From positions 3,596,001-3,660,000 of the forward strand of contig NZ_CP029480.1 in NCBI RefSeq assembly GCF_003258705.1: a DNA stretch of 64,000 nt, given 5' to 3'. Under the pieces are notes generated by a model. The model did not search any database. It saw only the letters and a list, made by a program, of their open reading frames with translations, and was not told the DNA's origin. Of the stretch, positions 17,597-27,978 are shown in pieces. The DNA is from Arcticibacterium luteifluviistationis. GTDB lineage: Bacteria > Bacteroidota > Bacteroidia > Cytophagales > Spirosomataceae. How positions within the stretch are numbered: position 1 is the stretch's first letter; each line of letters opens with the position of its first letter. A program made the translations under genes and the position numbers.

Positions 17597-18640
17597 ATGA
17601 AGCATGAGCATTTTATGGAAAGGGCTTTGGAGCTAGCTAAAAAAGGGGAAGGCTCCGTAAGCCCAAACCCGATGGTGGGTTGTGTGCTCGTTCATAATGA
17701 TATTATTATTGGCGAAGGCTGGCATAAGAAATTTGGCGAAGCACACGCTGAAGTTAATGCTATAAACTCAGTTATTGACAAATCATTAATACCACTTTCT
17801 ACCGCCTACGTTAGTTTAGAGCCATGCTCCCATTTTGGTAAAACACCTCCTTGTGCTGATTTACTAATTAAAGAAGGCGTTTCAAAAGTGGTTATTTGTA
17901 ATACTGACCCAAACCTCAAAGTAAATGGTAATGGCATTCAAAAACTAAAAAACGCAGGAATAGAAGTAGTAACTGGAATACTAGAAGAGAAAGGCTCCTA
18001 CCTCAATCGTCGTTTTTTCAAATCCCAAACTAGCAAAAAGCCTTATGTTATTTTAAAATGGGCAGAATCGGCCAATGGCTGCGTAGCCAACTCAGAAAGC
18101 AAACCGGTTCAAATAAGCGGAGATTTTGCACAACTCTATTCTCACAAATGGCGATCAAATGAGGACGCCATTATGGTGGGCAGTAAAACTGTAATTAATG
18201 ACAACCCAAGCCTTAGTACAAGGTACTGGAGTGGTAAAAATCCAATTCGCGTTGTGCTATTTCCTGACATTGATATTAATGCGAAATACCAGATCCTAGA
18301 CCAAAGTGTTAAAACTTACGTATTTAACAAGAGTCATTCTTTAATCAATGGCCATGTTGAGTTTATAAAGTTTAACGTAAATTCGAATATTCTTGATTTT
18401 ATTTTATCGGAACTTCATCAAAGGGATATAACATCGCTTATGGTAGAAGGAGGCCCTAGGCTTCATGAAATGTTTATTAATAACAACCTATATGACGAAA
18501 TCAGAGTTTTTAAGAGTAAAAAGTTAATTATCCCCGAAGGGTTAAATGCAGTTACTGTTCCTAAAAACTTATTAGAAATAGAAAACATTGATTTAAAAAC
18601 AGACTTTTTACGTATTTATTCAAAAGAATTCCAACCATAA
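17597..18640 (+). CDS. ribD: Bifunctional riboflavin biosynthesis deaminase/reductase RibD
   Basis: Deaminates and then reduces the pyrimidine intermediate of riboflavin synthesis; cytoplasmic. At 347 residues it has both domains. The zinc deaminase has His50-Ala-Glu52 (HAEVNAI) and Cys77 with Cys86 (EPCSHFGKTPPC). The reductase runs from about residue 150 (ILKWAESANGCVA, later SLMVEGGPRLHEMF). Start is an ATG with MKHEHFMERALELAKKGEGSV typical for RibD. No riboswitch (RFN element) is visible in the 36 bp upstream. The other riboflavin genes are not in this window. Confidence 0.95.
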   Translation: MKHEHFMERALELAKKGEGSVSPNPMVGCVLVHNDIIIGEGWHKKFGEAHAEVNAINSVIDKSLIPLSTAYVSLEPCSHFGKTPPCADLLIKEGVSKVVICNTDPNLKVNGNGIQKLKNAGIEVVTGILEEKGSYLNRRFFKSQTSKKPYVILKWAESANGCVANSESKPVQISGDFAQLYSHKWRSNEDAIMVGSKTVINDNPSLSTRYWSGKNPIRVVLFPDIDINAKYQILDQSVKTYVFNKSHSLINGHVEFIKFNVNSNILDFILSELHQRDITSLMVEGGPRLHEMFINNNLYDEIRVFKSKKLIIPEGLNAVTVPKNLLEIENIDLKTDFLRIYSKEFQP

Positions 18641-18657
18641 CACCAGTAGTTGAGTCT

Positions 18658-18697
18658 TGATAAATGGGTTCCTTAGATACGGAACGGTCATTTATCA
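18658..18697 (+). promoter_or_regulatory. Two-tier inverted repeat upstream of the ECF sigma gene
   Basis: TGATAAATG (18658-18666) pairs perfectly with CATTTATCA (18689-18697), and inside it GTTCC (18668-18672) pairs with GGAAC (18681-18685). It lies 17 bp after ribD and 36 bp before the sigma-factor ATG. It could be the ribD terminator (little T-run follows), an operator, or a structured leader. Confidence 0.5.
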
Positions 18698-18733
18698 GAA
18701 TTTAACAGCTGATAATTGCAATTTCAATATCGA

Positions 18734-19300
18734 ATGCCCAATGAAACTCAAATAATCCAAGACTGCTTAACGCAGGATCGGGCTGCCCAAAAAAAGTTCT
18801 ATGAGCTTTATTCGGGTAAGTTATTTGTGGTTGCTCTGCGGTATATGAAAGACAGAGAAAGTGCTCAGGATGTTTTGCAAGATTCGTTTGTGAAAATTTT
18901 TAAATATCTGGATACTTTCCGTTTTGATAGTCCGCTAGAAGCTTGGTTAAGGAAAATTGTAGTTAATACGGCTTTGAAAGCCTTAAAAAAAGACAAGAAA
19001 CTTACACAAAGTCTAGAAGGAGATTACATGATTAGTGAAGAACTTCATTATAGTAACTCTGGCTTTGAAAACCTTGCTTACGAGCATTTAATGAAAATTA
19101 TTGGCGAATTACCTGAAGGGTGTAGAACAGTTTTTAACCTCTACGCCATTGAGGGATATAAGCATCAGGAAATTGCCAAAATGCTTGAGGTTTCTGAAGG
19201 TACTTCAAAATCTCAGTATTCAAGGGCAAAGTCTTTATTACAAGAAAAACTTGTAAGGGAAAATAAAAAAGAGACTGGAAGCATTCCAGCAAAATTGTAA
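18734..19300 (+). CDS. ECF-type RNA polymerase sigma factor
   Basis: Alternative sigma factor of the sigma-70 ECF class. I choose the ATG at 18734 (188 residues, MPNETQIIQDCL). A longer frame would need a TTG six codons earlier. Region 2 is visible as KKFYELYSGKLFVVALRYMKDRESAQDVLQDSFVKIFKYL, shown here in two adjoining parts: residues about 22-41 and 42-61. Region 4 with its helix-turn-helix follows (ELPEGCRTVFNLYAIEGYKH, then QEIAKMLEVSEGTSKSQYSR). The next gene starts 3 bp after its stop and looks like its membrane regulator. The signal sensed is unknown. Confidence 0.9.
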   Translation: MPNETQIIQDCLTQDRAAQKKFYELYSGKLFVVALRYMKDRESAQDVLQDSFVKIFKYLDTFRFDSPLEAWLRKIVVNTALKALKKDKKLTQSLEGDYMISEELHYSNSGFENLAYEHLMKIIGELPEGCRTVFNLYAIEGYKHQEIAKMLEVSEGTSKSQYSRAKSLLQEKLVRENKKETGSIPAKL

Positions 19301-19303
19301 GTA

Positions 19304-20827
19304 ATGAATCATTCTTTTAAAAATCAATGGAGAAAAGCATTTGAGAATGCTGAGGAAAATCCTCCAATTGATGTTTGGAGGAAAATTGAGGGAGAGCTCG
19401 ATGAGGAATTAATGGCAGAAGCTTCATTGAAGAATGTACTTTTGACAGCTTCTGAAATGCCTGACAATTCTGTTTGGGAAAACATAGAGAAGTCATTAGA
19501 CAAAGAGGAAGAAAGAAAACCTTTCATAGCTTTTTGGTTAAATAAATATACAGCCGCTGGTATAGCAGCTCTATTACTTTTAGCCTTGAGTTTTTCTCTT
19601 TTTAACAACTCTTTTACTTCCGAAGAAGAGAACAACCAACTTTCCAATAGTAAATCTTTAGATTCTGATAGAAACATTGGGGACTCTGAAAACCATATTT
19701 CTCCCAACTTTGAGACTTCAATCGCTGAGGGAAAATCAAGGAAAGTAGAATCCTTAGAAAAGGCCCAAAAAATACAGACTACTAGAAAATTGGCTGCAAA
19801 TATTACGAGAAGTGACAGAACTAAAGCCTCTCTAATAAAACCTGTAACAGAGAACTCTTCATTTATAGAAACTAAAAAGCCTCAAAACACAGAAGTAGCA
19901 TCAAGTACAATCAGCTCCTCCATCGAAACCTTGTCATCACTAGTAAAAAAAGGATTTGATAGCTATGGCACCCGGTTTACCATGAATAGAAAGAAGCTCT
20001 CATATCAAACTCCTGATAACCTTTTGGCTGATAACTCATCTTTCTTCAGAAGGTCTTGGTTTGGTCTATTTTCAGGAGTTTCCCCATTTGACCCAAACTT
20101 TAAGATTAACAATTTTGAAAGAGCGGCTTTAGTTTCTGCAAGTGATATACCTTTTCAGCCAAATAGTGTTGGTGAGACTACGAACCCTATTAAGAGCGAA
20201 ACCTTTGCCATCCCACTTTCTCAGCCTTATAACAATGTTAAAGCTGGCCGTTCTGTCAATATTAGCCTTAACTACGGAAAACGATTTAAAAAGCATTGGT
20301 CTATAGAAAGCGGAGCAAGATACTTAGCTGGAAATTCGTTGGTAGCGAGCAATGTTTATTCGTATAATCAATTTACAGGAAGAATTCAGAGTTTTTTAGA
20401 ATCTAATTACATTCGCCAAGACGCTGGAGTTTTTGACAATACGGTTATTTCCTCAGGAGCTGATGTGGATAGTGACTATCAATTTTTAATGATTCCCCTA
20501 CAGGTTGGTTACCATTTGCCTGTAAGCAAAAAACTTGAAGCGGCAGTAGTCGCTGGAGTATCAGGTGATTTCATTATCAATAACGTTTTTGACAATATTT
20601 CAGAAGGGGGCAGCAAGCTTACCTCAGGAAACTCAGCATATAAAGCTGTGAATCTAAGTGGACTAGCCGGCTTAAAGCTAAACTATGCCATCAGAAGTAA
20701 CTGGCAAGTTTCAGTAGGCTCTAACTTCCAACAAACCATTACATCAGGCGTAGAACGAACTGAAGGTTTTTCCTTTAAACCAAGATACTTAGGAATAAAT
20801 TACGGTGTTAATTACCGTTTCCACTAA
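19304..20827 (+). CDS. Anti-sigma-like membrane protein with C-terminal outer-membrane-barrel-like domain
   Basis: A 507-residue protein probably co-expressed with the ECF sigma factor (3-bp gap). Residues 1-78 are cytoplasmic-looking and contain two similar short elements (DVWRKIEGELDEE near 23-35 and SVWENIEKSLDKEE near 56-69), which could bind the sigma factor. A single transmembrane helix follows (about 82-100). A Ser/Asn/Lys-rich linker (about 105-210) leads to a beta-rich domain (about 235-507) with alternating hydrophobic strands ending in GINYGVNYRFH, like porin/OmpW-type barrels. Combining an inner-membrane helix with a barrel-like domain is odd topologically. The anti-sigma role is inferred from position and the N-terminal pattern. 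Confidence 0.7.
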   Translation: MNHSFKNQWRKAFENAEENPPIDVWRKIEGELDEELMAEASLKNVLLTASEMPDNSVWENIEKSLDKEEERKPFIAFWLNKYTAAGIAALLLLALSFSLFNNSFTSEEENNQLSNSKSLDSDRNIGDSENHISPNFETSIAEGKSRKVESLEKAQKIQTTRKLAANITRSDRTKASLIKPVTENSSFIETKKPQNTEVASSTISSSIETLSSLVKKGFDSYGTRFTMNRKKLSYQTPDNLLADNSSFFRRSWFGLFSGVSPFDPNFKINNFERAALVSASDIPFQPNSVGETTNPIKSETFAIPLSQPYNNVKAGRSVNISLNYGKRFKKHWSIESGARYLAGNSLVASNVYSYNQFTGRIQSFLESNYIRQDAGVFDNTVISSGADVDSDYQFLMIPLQVGYHLPVSKKLEAAVVAGVSGDFIINNVFDNISEGGSKLTSGNSAYKAVNLSGLAGLKLNYAIRSNWQVSVGSNFQQTITSGVERTEGFSFKPRYLGINYGVNYRFH

Positions 20828-20855
20828 CAAAGAAATTTTAATAAACTGTGCAAAA

Positions 20856-20888
20856 AAATACCCCGTCGGAATTTCCGGCGGGGTATTT
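20856..20888. terminator. Bidirectional terminator between convergent genes
   Basis: A 15-bp stem (AAATACCCCGTCGGA with TTCCGGCGGGGTATTT, one G-T pair) and a 3-nt loop, with A-rich and T-rich flanks. It serves the barrel-protein gene on the plus strand and the acyl-CoA ligase gene on the minus strand. Confidence 0.88.
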
Positions 20889-20907
20889 CTCTTTAAAAAG
20901 ACTAACT

Positions 20908-22602
20908 CTATTTGACTTCGTCTTTTAAAGCTCTTCTTAAAATCTTACCTACGTTGGTCTTTGGTAATTCTTCTCTAAACTCTACATGCTTAGGGCACTT
21001 ATAAGGTGTTAGATTCTCTCTTGCAAAAGCCTTTATCTCAGCCTCCGTAATATTCGGGTCTTTTTTAACCACAAAAACCTTAACCGCCTCTGTAGATCTA
21101 GCATCCGGAACACCTACACAAGCCAACTCTAGTACGCCTGGATGCTCTGCAATGACATCTTCTACTTCATTAGGATAAACGTTAAATCCAGAAACAATAA
21201 TCATGTCTTTCTTACGGTCCACAATTTTAAAGTAACCGTCTTCACTCATTTGACCAATATCCCCTGTTTTAAACCATTTTCTGCTGTCATCAGGGTCTGT
21301 AAAGAATGTATCTTCCGTCTCCTTTGGTCTTTTATAGTAGCCTGACATAACCTGCGGTCCAAAAGCACAAATTTCTCCAACCTCACCAGGCATTGCCCAA
21401 GTCTCATCATCTTTCAAAATTCTAATATCAGTACTAGGCCAAGGCACTCCTATTGTTCCAATTCTGTTATCCCCTTTGATAGGATTTGACGTTAATACCG
21501 GTGATGTTTCAGAAAGCCCGTAGCCCTCTACTGGCAAACATCCAGTCATATCATACCACCTGTTGGCCACCGTTTTTTGCAAAGCCATACCACCTGCAGA
21601 TGTAATTTTCAATCTACTCCAATCTACTCCAACTATGTCTGGATGATTTAACAAGCCATTGTATAATGTATTCAGGCCAGTGAAAATATGCGGAGGATTC
21701 TTTTTCAAATCCTTTATAAAACCTGCCATATCTCTAGGGTTAGTAATCAAAAGATTCATAACACCCGTCTTTAAAGCTGTAAGTGCATTTACAGTTAAAG
21801 CGTAAACATGGTATAGAGGAAGAGCTGCCACTACCACTATTTTATCTTCTTTAATATCGCCCATAATAACTCCTTGCCAGGCGTCATTTGCCTCTAGGTT
21901 AGCCAATAAATTTCTATGAGAAAGCATGGCTCCTTTAGAAACACCAGTAGTCCCTCCAGTGTATTGAATAAATGCCAAGTCCGTTCGCTCTACCGAAGGC
22001 TTTACGTATGTCTGACTTGCCCCTCGACTCAAAGCTTCCGAAAACTTAACTGCTGATGGCAAAGAAAAGGGCGGTACCATTTTCTTAACCGTTTTCACTA
22101 CAAAGTTCACCAAGTGCTTTTTCGGAAAACCCAACATGTCTCCAAGTTCTGTCAATACCACGTGCTCTATAGCTGTATCTTCAATGACTTTCTCAAGATT
22201 AAAAGCAAAATTGGCAACAATAACTATAGCCTTAGCTCCTGAATCTTTGAACTGATGTTTCATCTCTCTTGGTGTGTACAAAGGATTTGTATTAACCACA
22301 ACTAAGCCAGCTCTTAATGCACCAAATAAAACTACAGGATACTGCAGGCAATTCGGCATTTGAATGGCTATTCTATCACCATGCTTTAAACCCAAACCTT
22401 GTAGGTACGCCGCAAAATGTAAAGAGTACTTATCAATATCAGCAAAAGTCAGCTCTTTACCCATATTTGAGTACGCAGCATTTGATGCAAACTTATTAAA
22501 CCCAACTTCTATTAAGCCAATCAAAGAATTATGTAAATCAGGATTAATTTCAGTGGGAATTCCTTCAGGGTAATTTTTAAGCCAAGGTTTCATGTCGATC
22601 AT
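20908..22602 (-). CDS. Long-chain fatty acid-CoA ligase (FadD-like)
   Basis: Activates fatty acids to acyl-CoA through acyl-AMP. The 564-residue product is the typical FadD length. The AMP-binding P-loop motif is YTGGTTGVSKGAMLSH (about 213-228). VEGYGLSETSPV and the FACS signature region (WFKTGDIGQMSEDGYFKIVD, then RKKDMIIVSGFNVYPNEVE) follow, and the C-terminal catalytic Lys is in PKTNVGKILRR. Cytoplasmic or membrane-associated. A TATATTTG -7 box lies 66 bp upstream on the minus strand. It is separated from gyrB by a terminator. A second acyl-CoA ligase lies at 48749. Confidence 0.95.
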   Translation of the reverse strand: MIDMKPWLKNYPEGIPTEINPDLHNSLIGLIEVGFNKFASNAAYSNMGKELTFADIDKYSLHFAAYLQGLGLKHGDRIAIQMPNCLQYPVVLFGALRAGLVVVNTNPLYTPREMKHQFKDSGAKAIVIVANFAFNLEKVIEDTAIEHVVLTELGDMLGFPKKHLVNFVVKTVKKMVPPFSLPSAVKFSEALSRGASQTYVKPSVERTDLAFIQYTGGTTGVSKGAMLSHRNLLANLEANDAWQGVIMGDIKEDKIVVVAALPLYHVYALTVNALTALKTGVMNLLITNPRDMAGFIKDLKKNPPHIFTGLNTLYNGLLNHPDIVGVDWSRLKITSAGGMALQKTVANRWYDMTGCLPVEGYGLSETSPVLTSNPIKGDNRIGTIGVPWPSTDIRILKDDETWAMPGEVGEICAFGPQVMSGYYKRPKETEDTFFTDPDDSRKWFKTGDIGQMSEDGYFKIVDRKKDMIIVSGFNVYPNEVEDVIAEHPGVLELACVGVPDARSTEAVKVFVVKKDPNITEAEIKAFARENLTPYKCPKHVEFREELPKTNVGKILRRALKDEVK

Positions 22603-22667
22603 TTCTTAACAGGTTTTTGTTTGTATTTATTGAAGTATAATTAGGGTTTTGGCGAGATCTCTTAGAA

Positions 22668-22675
22668 CAAATATA
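22668..22675 (-). promoter_or_regulatory. -7 box (TATATTTG) for the acyl-CoA ligase gene
   Basis: A perfect TAnnTTTG on the minus strand, predicting a start near 22664 and a leader of about 60 nt. No clear -33 TTTG is seen at the ideal spacing. Confidence 0.45.
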
Positions 22676-22781
22676 ATGAAGACTTCCTTAATTTAATCAT
22701 GAAAAGTAGACCAGAAGCCATTCATTCCTAATAAAGCACCCGATAATAATTTGAAGGCACAAAAAACAGCCAGTTATAAAC

Positions 22782-22815
22782 AAAAAAAGGCCGTCCCTTA
22801 TCAGGGACGGCCTTT
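22782..22815 (-). terminator. Terminator of gyrB
   Basis: On the minus strand a 13-bp perfect stem (AAAGGCCGTCCCT / AGGGACGGCCTTT) with a 4-nt loop is followed by seven Ts, 20 bp after the gyrB stop. Confidence 0.9.
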
Positions 22816-22834
22816 CAAATATCTCTAGTTTACA

Positions 22835-24793
<1,959 letters not shown>

Positions 24794-24834
24794 CTAAAGG
24801 GTTTATTTTTGTAGTTTAGATTAATTTTCTCGTA

Positions 24835-24858
24835 CAAAAAAGCCCATAAAAATGGGCT
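24835..24858 (-). terminator. Terminator-like hairpin in the gyrB leader
   Basis: On the minus strand: AGCCCAT, TTTT loop, ATGGGCT, then TTTTTT. It lies about 45 nt before the gyrB start codon. The upstream neighbour is divergent, so it cannot be another gene's terminator; attenuation of gyrB is the simplest reading. Confidence 0.55.
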
Positions 24859-24963
24859 CCTGTTTTACCACGTAAAAATAGTCATTTTTTATCACAAATC
24901 GACAAAACCAAAGTCACAAAAAATAAGTACTTTCCCATATTAATTCATGAAATAAGAAAACGA

Positions 24964-26133
24964 GTGTCGAACCCTAAAAGAATCCTTTCTGTAGACGTTT
25001 ATAGAGGTCTAGTAATGTTTTTAATGATGGCAGAGGTTTGGCACTTAAGCCAAGTCGCTTCGCTGTTGCCAACCAGTAGTTTTTGGAGTTTTTTAGCTTT
25101 TAATCAATCACACGTAGCTTGGGCTGGCTGTTCTCTTCATGACCTAATCCAACCCTCCTTCACTTTTTTAGTGGGTGTGGCCTTACCTTTTTCGGTAGCT
25201 GCAAGAATTAACAAAGGGGCTGATTCCAAAAATCTTTGGTTACATGTTTTTAAACGTGCCGCAATACTTGTGCTTCTAGGTGTATTTTTAAGATCGATGT
25301 ATAGCCCCATAACTAACTGGACCTTTGAAGACACACTTTCTCAAATAGGCCTTGGTTACCCAATTCTTTTTCTTTTGGGTTCTACAAAAGAAAGAAAGCT
25401 TTGGATTGCTTTAGCTAGCCTTTTAGCCGCCTATTGGCTTGCCTTTGTCTTTTACAAAATTCCTCCTACTCTTAATACTATTGCAAACACTGGCGTTCCG
25501 GCCGATTGGCAAAACAACTATACAGGATTAGCGTCCCATTGGAACAAAAACACCAACCTTGCTTGGGCATTTGACCGATGGTTCTTAAATCTTTTTCCAA
25601 GAGAATCGGCTTTCAACTTCAATGGTGGAGGCTATGCTACTTTAAGTTTTATCCCTACACTAGGAACTATGATTCTAGGGCTTTTTGCAGGAAGAATTCT
25701 ATTAGAAGATAGTCAAGTCAAGGTTTTTAAATTTCTGAAAATTGGCGGAATTCTTATCGCTATAAGCGTATTTCTCCACTTTGCAGGTATAAACCCAATA
25801 GTAAAAAGAATATGGACTCCCGCTTGGACTTTATTCAGTGGTGGACTTTGCCTCTTCATTTTAGCATTCTTCCACTGGCTAGTGGACAAAAAAGAAGTTA
25901 TAAAACCATTTAACTGGCTTAAAATAATAGGAATGAATTCCTTAGCTGCCTATATTTTTGCTCATACCATTGATAGTTTCATCCATAAAAGCTTTCAAAT
26001 TCATATAGGTGAAAACTATGCCAGTTTCTTGGGTGCACCTTACCAAACCCTAATCTCAGGTAGTGTGATTTTATTAGTAGAATGGCTGATCCTAAGATGG
26101 ATGTATAAAAACAAAATCTTCATTAAGGTTTAA
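24964..26133 (+). CDS. HGSNAT-like (DUF5009) membrane acyltransferase
   Basis: Polytopic membrane protein related to heparan-alpha-glucosaminide N-acetyltransferase, which moves an acetyl group across the membrane to a sugar. The start is GTG ([14 protein letters not shown] follows). The 389-residue sequence opens with the family signature [17 protein letters not shown] and has a conserved His in [18 protein letters not shown] (about 58-75). It has about ten hydrophobic spans and ends [15 protein letters not shown]. No gene on the same strand lies within 360 bp. Bacteroidetes members often accompany polysaccharide-use loci; no such link is visible here. Acceptor unknown. Confidence 0.85.
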   Translation: MSNPKRILSVDVYRGLVMFLMMAEVWHLSQVASLLPTSSFWSFLAFNQSHVAWAGCSLHDLIQPSFTFLVGVALPFSVAARINKGADSKNLWLHVFKRAAILVLLGVFLRSMYSPITNWTFEDTLSQIGLGYPILFLLGSTKERKLWIALASLLAAYWLAFVFYKIPPTLNTIANTGVPADWQNNYTGLASHWNKNTNLAWAFDRWFLNLFPRESAFNFNGGGYATLSFIPTLGTMILGLFAGRILLEDSQVKVFKFLKIGGILIAISVFLHFAGINPIVKRIWTPAWTLFSGGLCLFILAFFHWLVDKKEVIKPFNWLKIIGMNSLAAYIFAHTIDSFIHKSFQIHIGENYASFLGAPYQTLISGSVILLVEWLILRWMYKNKIFIKV

Positions 26134-26150
26134 GTGTTTTACACACTTTT
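26132..26150 (+). terminator. Weak terminator-like hairpin
   Basis: AAGTGT / ACACTT stem (6 bp) with a 5-nt loop then TT, overlapping the end of the acyltransferase gene. GC-poor, so only a tentative terminator. Confidence 0.3.
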
Positions 26151-26497
26151 AAAGTAGCCCAAAAGGAGTCAATACCTCTTTACAAATAATGTTCGGCTTA
26201 TAACAATGACTGACCTATTAGTCAAACTAATAAGAGGCTTCCATATTAAATTATACGGACGCCTTTCTGCAAAAAAAATATATCCTTAGCCTGTCACCAA
26301 GGTTTCCTGCTAAAAGACACCTGACAAACACCTAATAAACAAGTGATTAAATATTAAAACTATTTGCCATTTTAATAAACCAGGTGAATTTGACCACGTC
26401 AAGTCCGTAGATTCACGCAATCTATAAATCAGGTATTTTTACTCATAATAAAGAGGTAAACTCATCCTAATTTTACTTTCGATATCAACCTATCGCC
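26151..26497. other. Intergenic region, no recognised element
   Basis: About 350 bp of AT-rich DNA between two plus-strand genes. I see no reading frame, RNA gene or repeat. A TACTTTCG element at 26474-26481 is a near match to the -7 consensus and may serve the downstream lipoprotein gene (leader about 13 nt). Confidence 0.4.
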
Positions 26498-27826
26498 ATG
26501 AAAGTATACAATAGCTTACCGATGATAGCCCTCTTGGGCTTACTTTTCAGCAATTGCCAATCCGGTAACGACACTTATGCTGAATCCCACAACTTTATTC
26601 AACCTACCGATCCAATTGACCCCAAAATCTCTGGGTTCAACTTTCCAGAAGACTCAACGGTAATTTACAACTGGCTTAATACAGACAATCAAGATAAAAT
26701 CATTAAACATGCATGGGGCATTTGGGCGGCTATTACTCCGATAACTTCCCAAAAGGACTCCGCTGGTCAGTTTTTAAGAGTATTTGAAACATGGGAAAGC
26801 CCTAGCGAACTGGCAGATAGATTAAAAATAGGATTAACATCCCAAAAACAGTTAAGAACACCTTTAAAAAGACCCAGTCAATTTGCACATGCAGGCTTAC
26901 CCTTAAATATAGAAGTTTATGAAACCGTAGCATACAGCCCATCTGCGAGCAAATTTGCCATAGAAAATCAAGTTTTTAAAAAAAGTGTTGTAGAATCTTA
27001 CAAGAAGAAAAATAAAATTGGCAAAATACCAGACTTTCCAAATGATGCCATAACCTGTAAACCTACCTATAAAGTTATCAGCAAATCTAGTGCTATATCT
27101 GCTATTCCCATTTGGCTAGGAATGCCATCTACCCCACAAGCTTATGGTGAAAAAAAATGGGGTACTTATGTTTTTATTGATACTACCAATAAGGGTAAAG
27201 GGGATGGTTCTTTCTCTACAGATAGCCTAAACCCAACTATCAATAACACCTACAACCTTAATGACTTCATATACTTTGAGGTAGACCAGAGTAGCCTTTC
27301 ATACATAAAGACCATTGACCCCATTGCCGAAGTAGGCGACTACGCCATACTAGTAGCCATGCATGTAGGCACAAAGGAAATAACCAATTGGACATGGCAA
27401 AGCTTTTGGTGGACTCCAGATCCATCAAACCCTCCGTTTCCCAGCTCCTCAGAAATTGCTCACAAGAAACCCTCCAGTATTAAAAATGCTCCTGCCCATT
27501 ACGCCATGACATTATCATATGCCATGGTTATGCCAAATCAGCCTGTACATGGTGGAACCAACTCTGGGGTTATCCCAGTATTTGGCTTCAATCCTTATTT
27601 GGAATCAGCTTTTGACAGCACCGTTTTCAAATTCCCAAACCAACTTAATCCAGACTTAAAATTTGGAATTCAGACTAACTGTATGTCTTGCCATGCTTTG
27701 GCCAATTATTCAAAAAACACGCCCTACAGTACGGCCCAATATATAGATATGCAGGACAAGTTTTTCATCAATAAAGTCCAACTAGACTTTGCATGGTCAA
27801 TTCAATCAAATCTGATTGAAAACTAG
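26498..27826 (+). CDS. Lipoprotein of unknown function with a C-terminal CxxCH haem motif
   Basis: Not recognised beyond its motifs. The 442-residue protein has a signal peptide ending in a lipobox at Cys20 ([10 protein letters not shown]), so it should be membrane-anchored. A single cytochrome-c-type haem-attachment motif, CMSCH, is at residues 395-399, close to the C-terminus. The central part is rich in Trp, Pro and Ser ([20 protein letters not shown]). Only one CxxCH is present and no distal Met ligand can be assigned with confidence. Proteins of this shape occur in Bacteroidetes and Proteobacteria as predicted cytochrome-c-like lipoproteins. Stand-alone gene; the redox partner is unknown. 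Confidence 0.65.
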   Translation: MKVYNSLPMIALLGLLFSNCQSGNDTYAESHNFIQPTDPIDPKISGFNFPEDSTVIYNWLNTDNQDKIIKHAWGIWAAITPITSQKDSAGQFLRVFETWESPSELADRLKIGLTSQKQLRTPLKRPSQFAHAGLPLNIEVYETVAYSPSASKFAIENQVFKKSVVESYKKKNKIGKIPDFPNDAITCKPTYKVISKSSAISAIPIWLGMPSTPQAYGEKKWGTYVFIDTTNKGKGDGSFSTDSLNPTINNTYNLNDFIYFEVDQSSLSYIKTIDPIAEVGDYAILVAMHVGTKEITNWTWQSFWWTPDPSNPPFPSSSEIAHKKPSSIKNAPAHYAMTLSYAMVMPNQPVHGGTNSGVIPVFGFNPYLESAFDSTVFKFPNQLNPDLKFGIQTNCMSCHALANYSKNTPYSTAQYIDMQDKFFINKVQLDFAWSIQSNLIEN

Positions 27827-27978
27827 GCCAGAATTAAAAAAAGTGATTTCTTTTACGTTCATTGCTCAGTAAAAGCAAATTACTAGACTACTATATTGCT
27901 CAAATAACAAAGCCGAGTTTACTTAACTCTACATCAAAAGCAACTCTCACTTGAATCTTATCCTTCAGGGAATGAACA

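Noticed and set aside
18716-18733. Longer start (TTG) for the ECF sigma factor
   Set aside because: The ATG six codons later gives a normal sigma N-terminus and the TTG has no special support.
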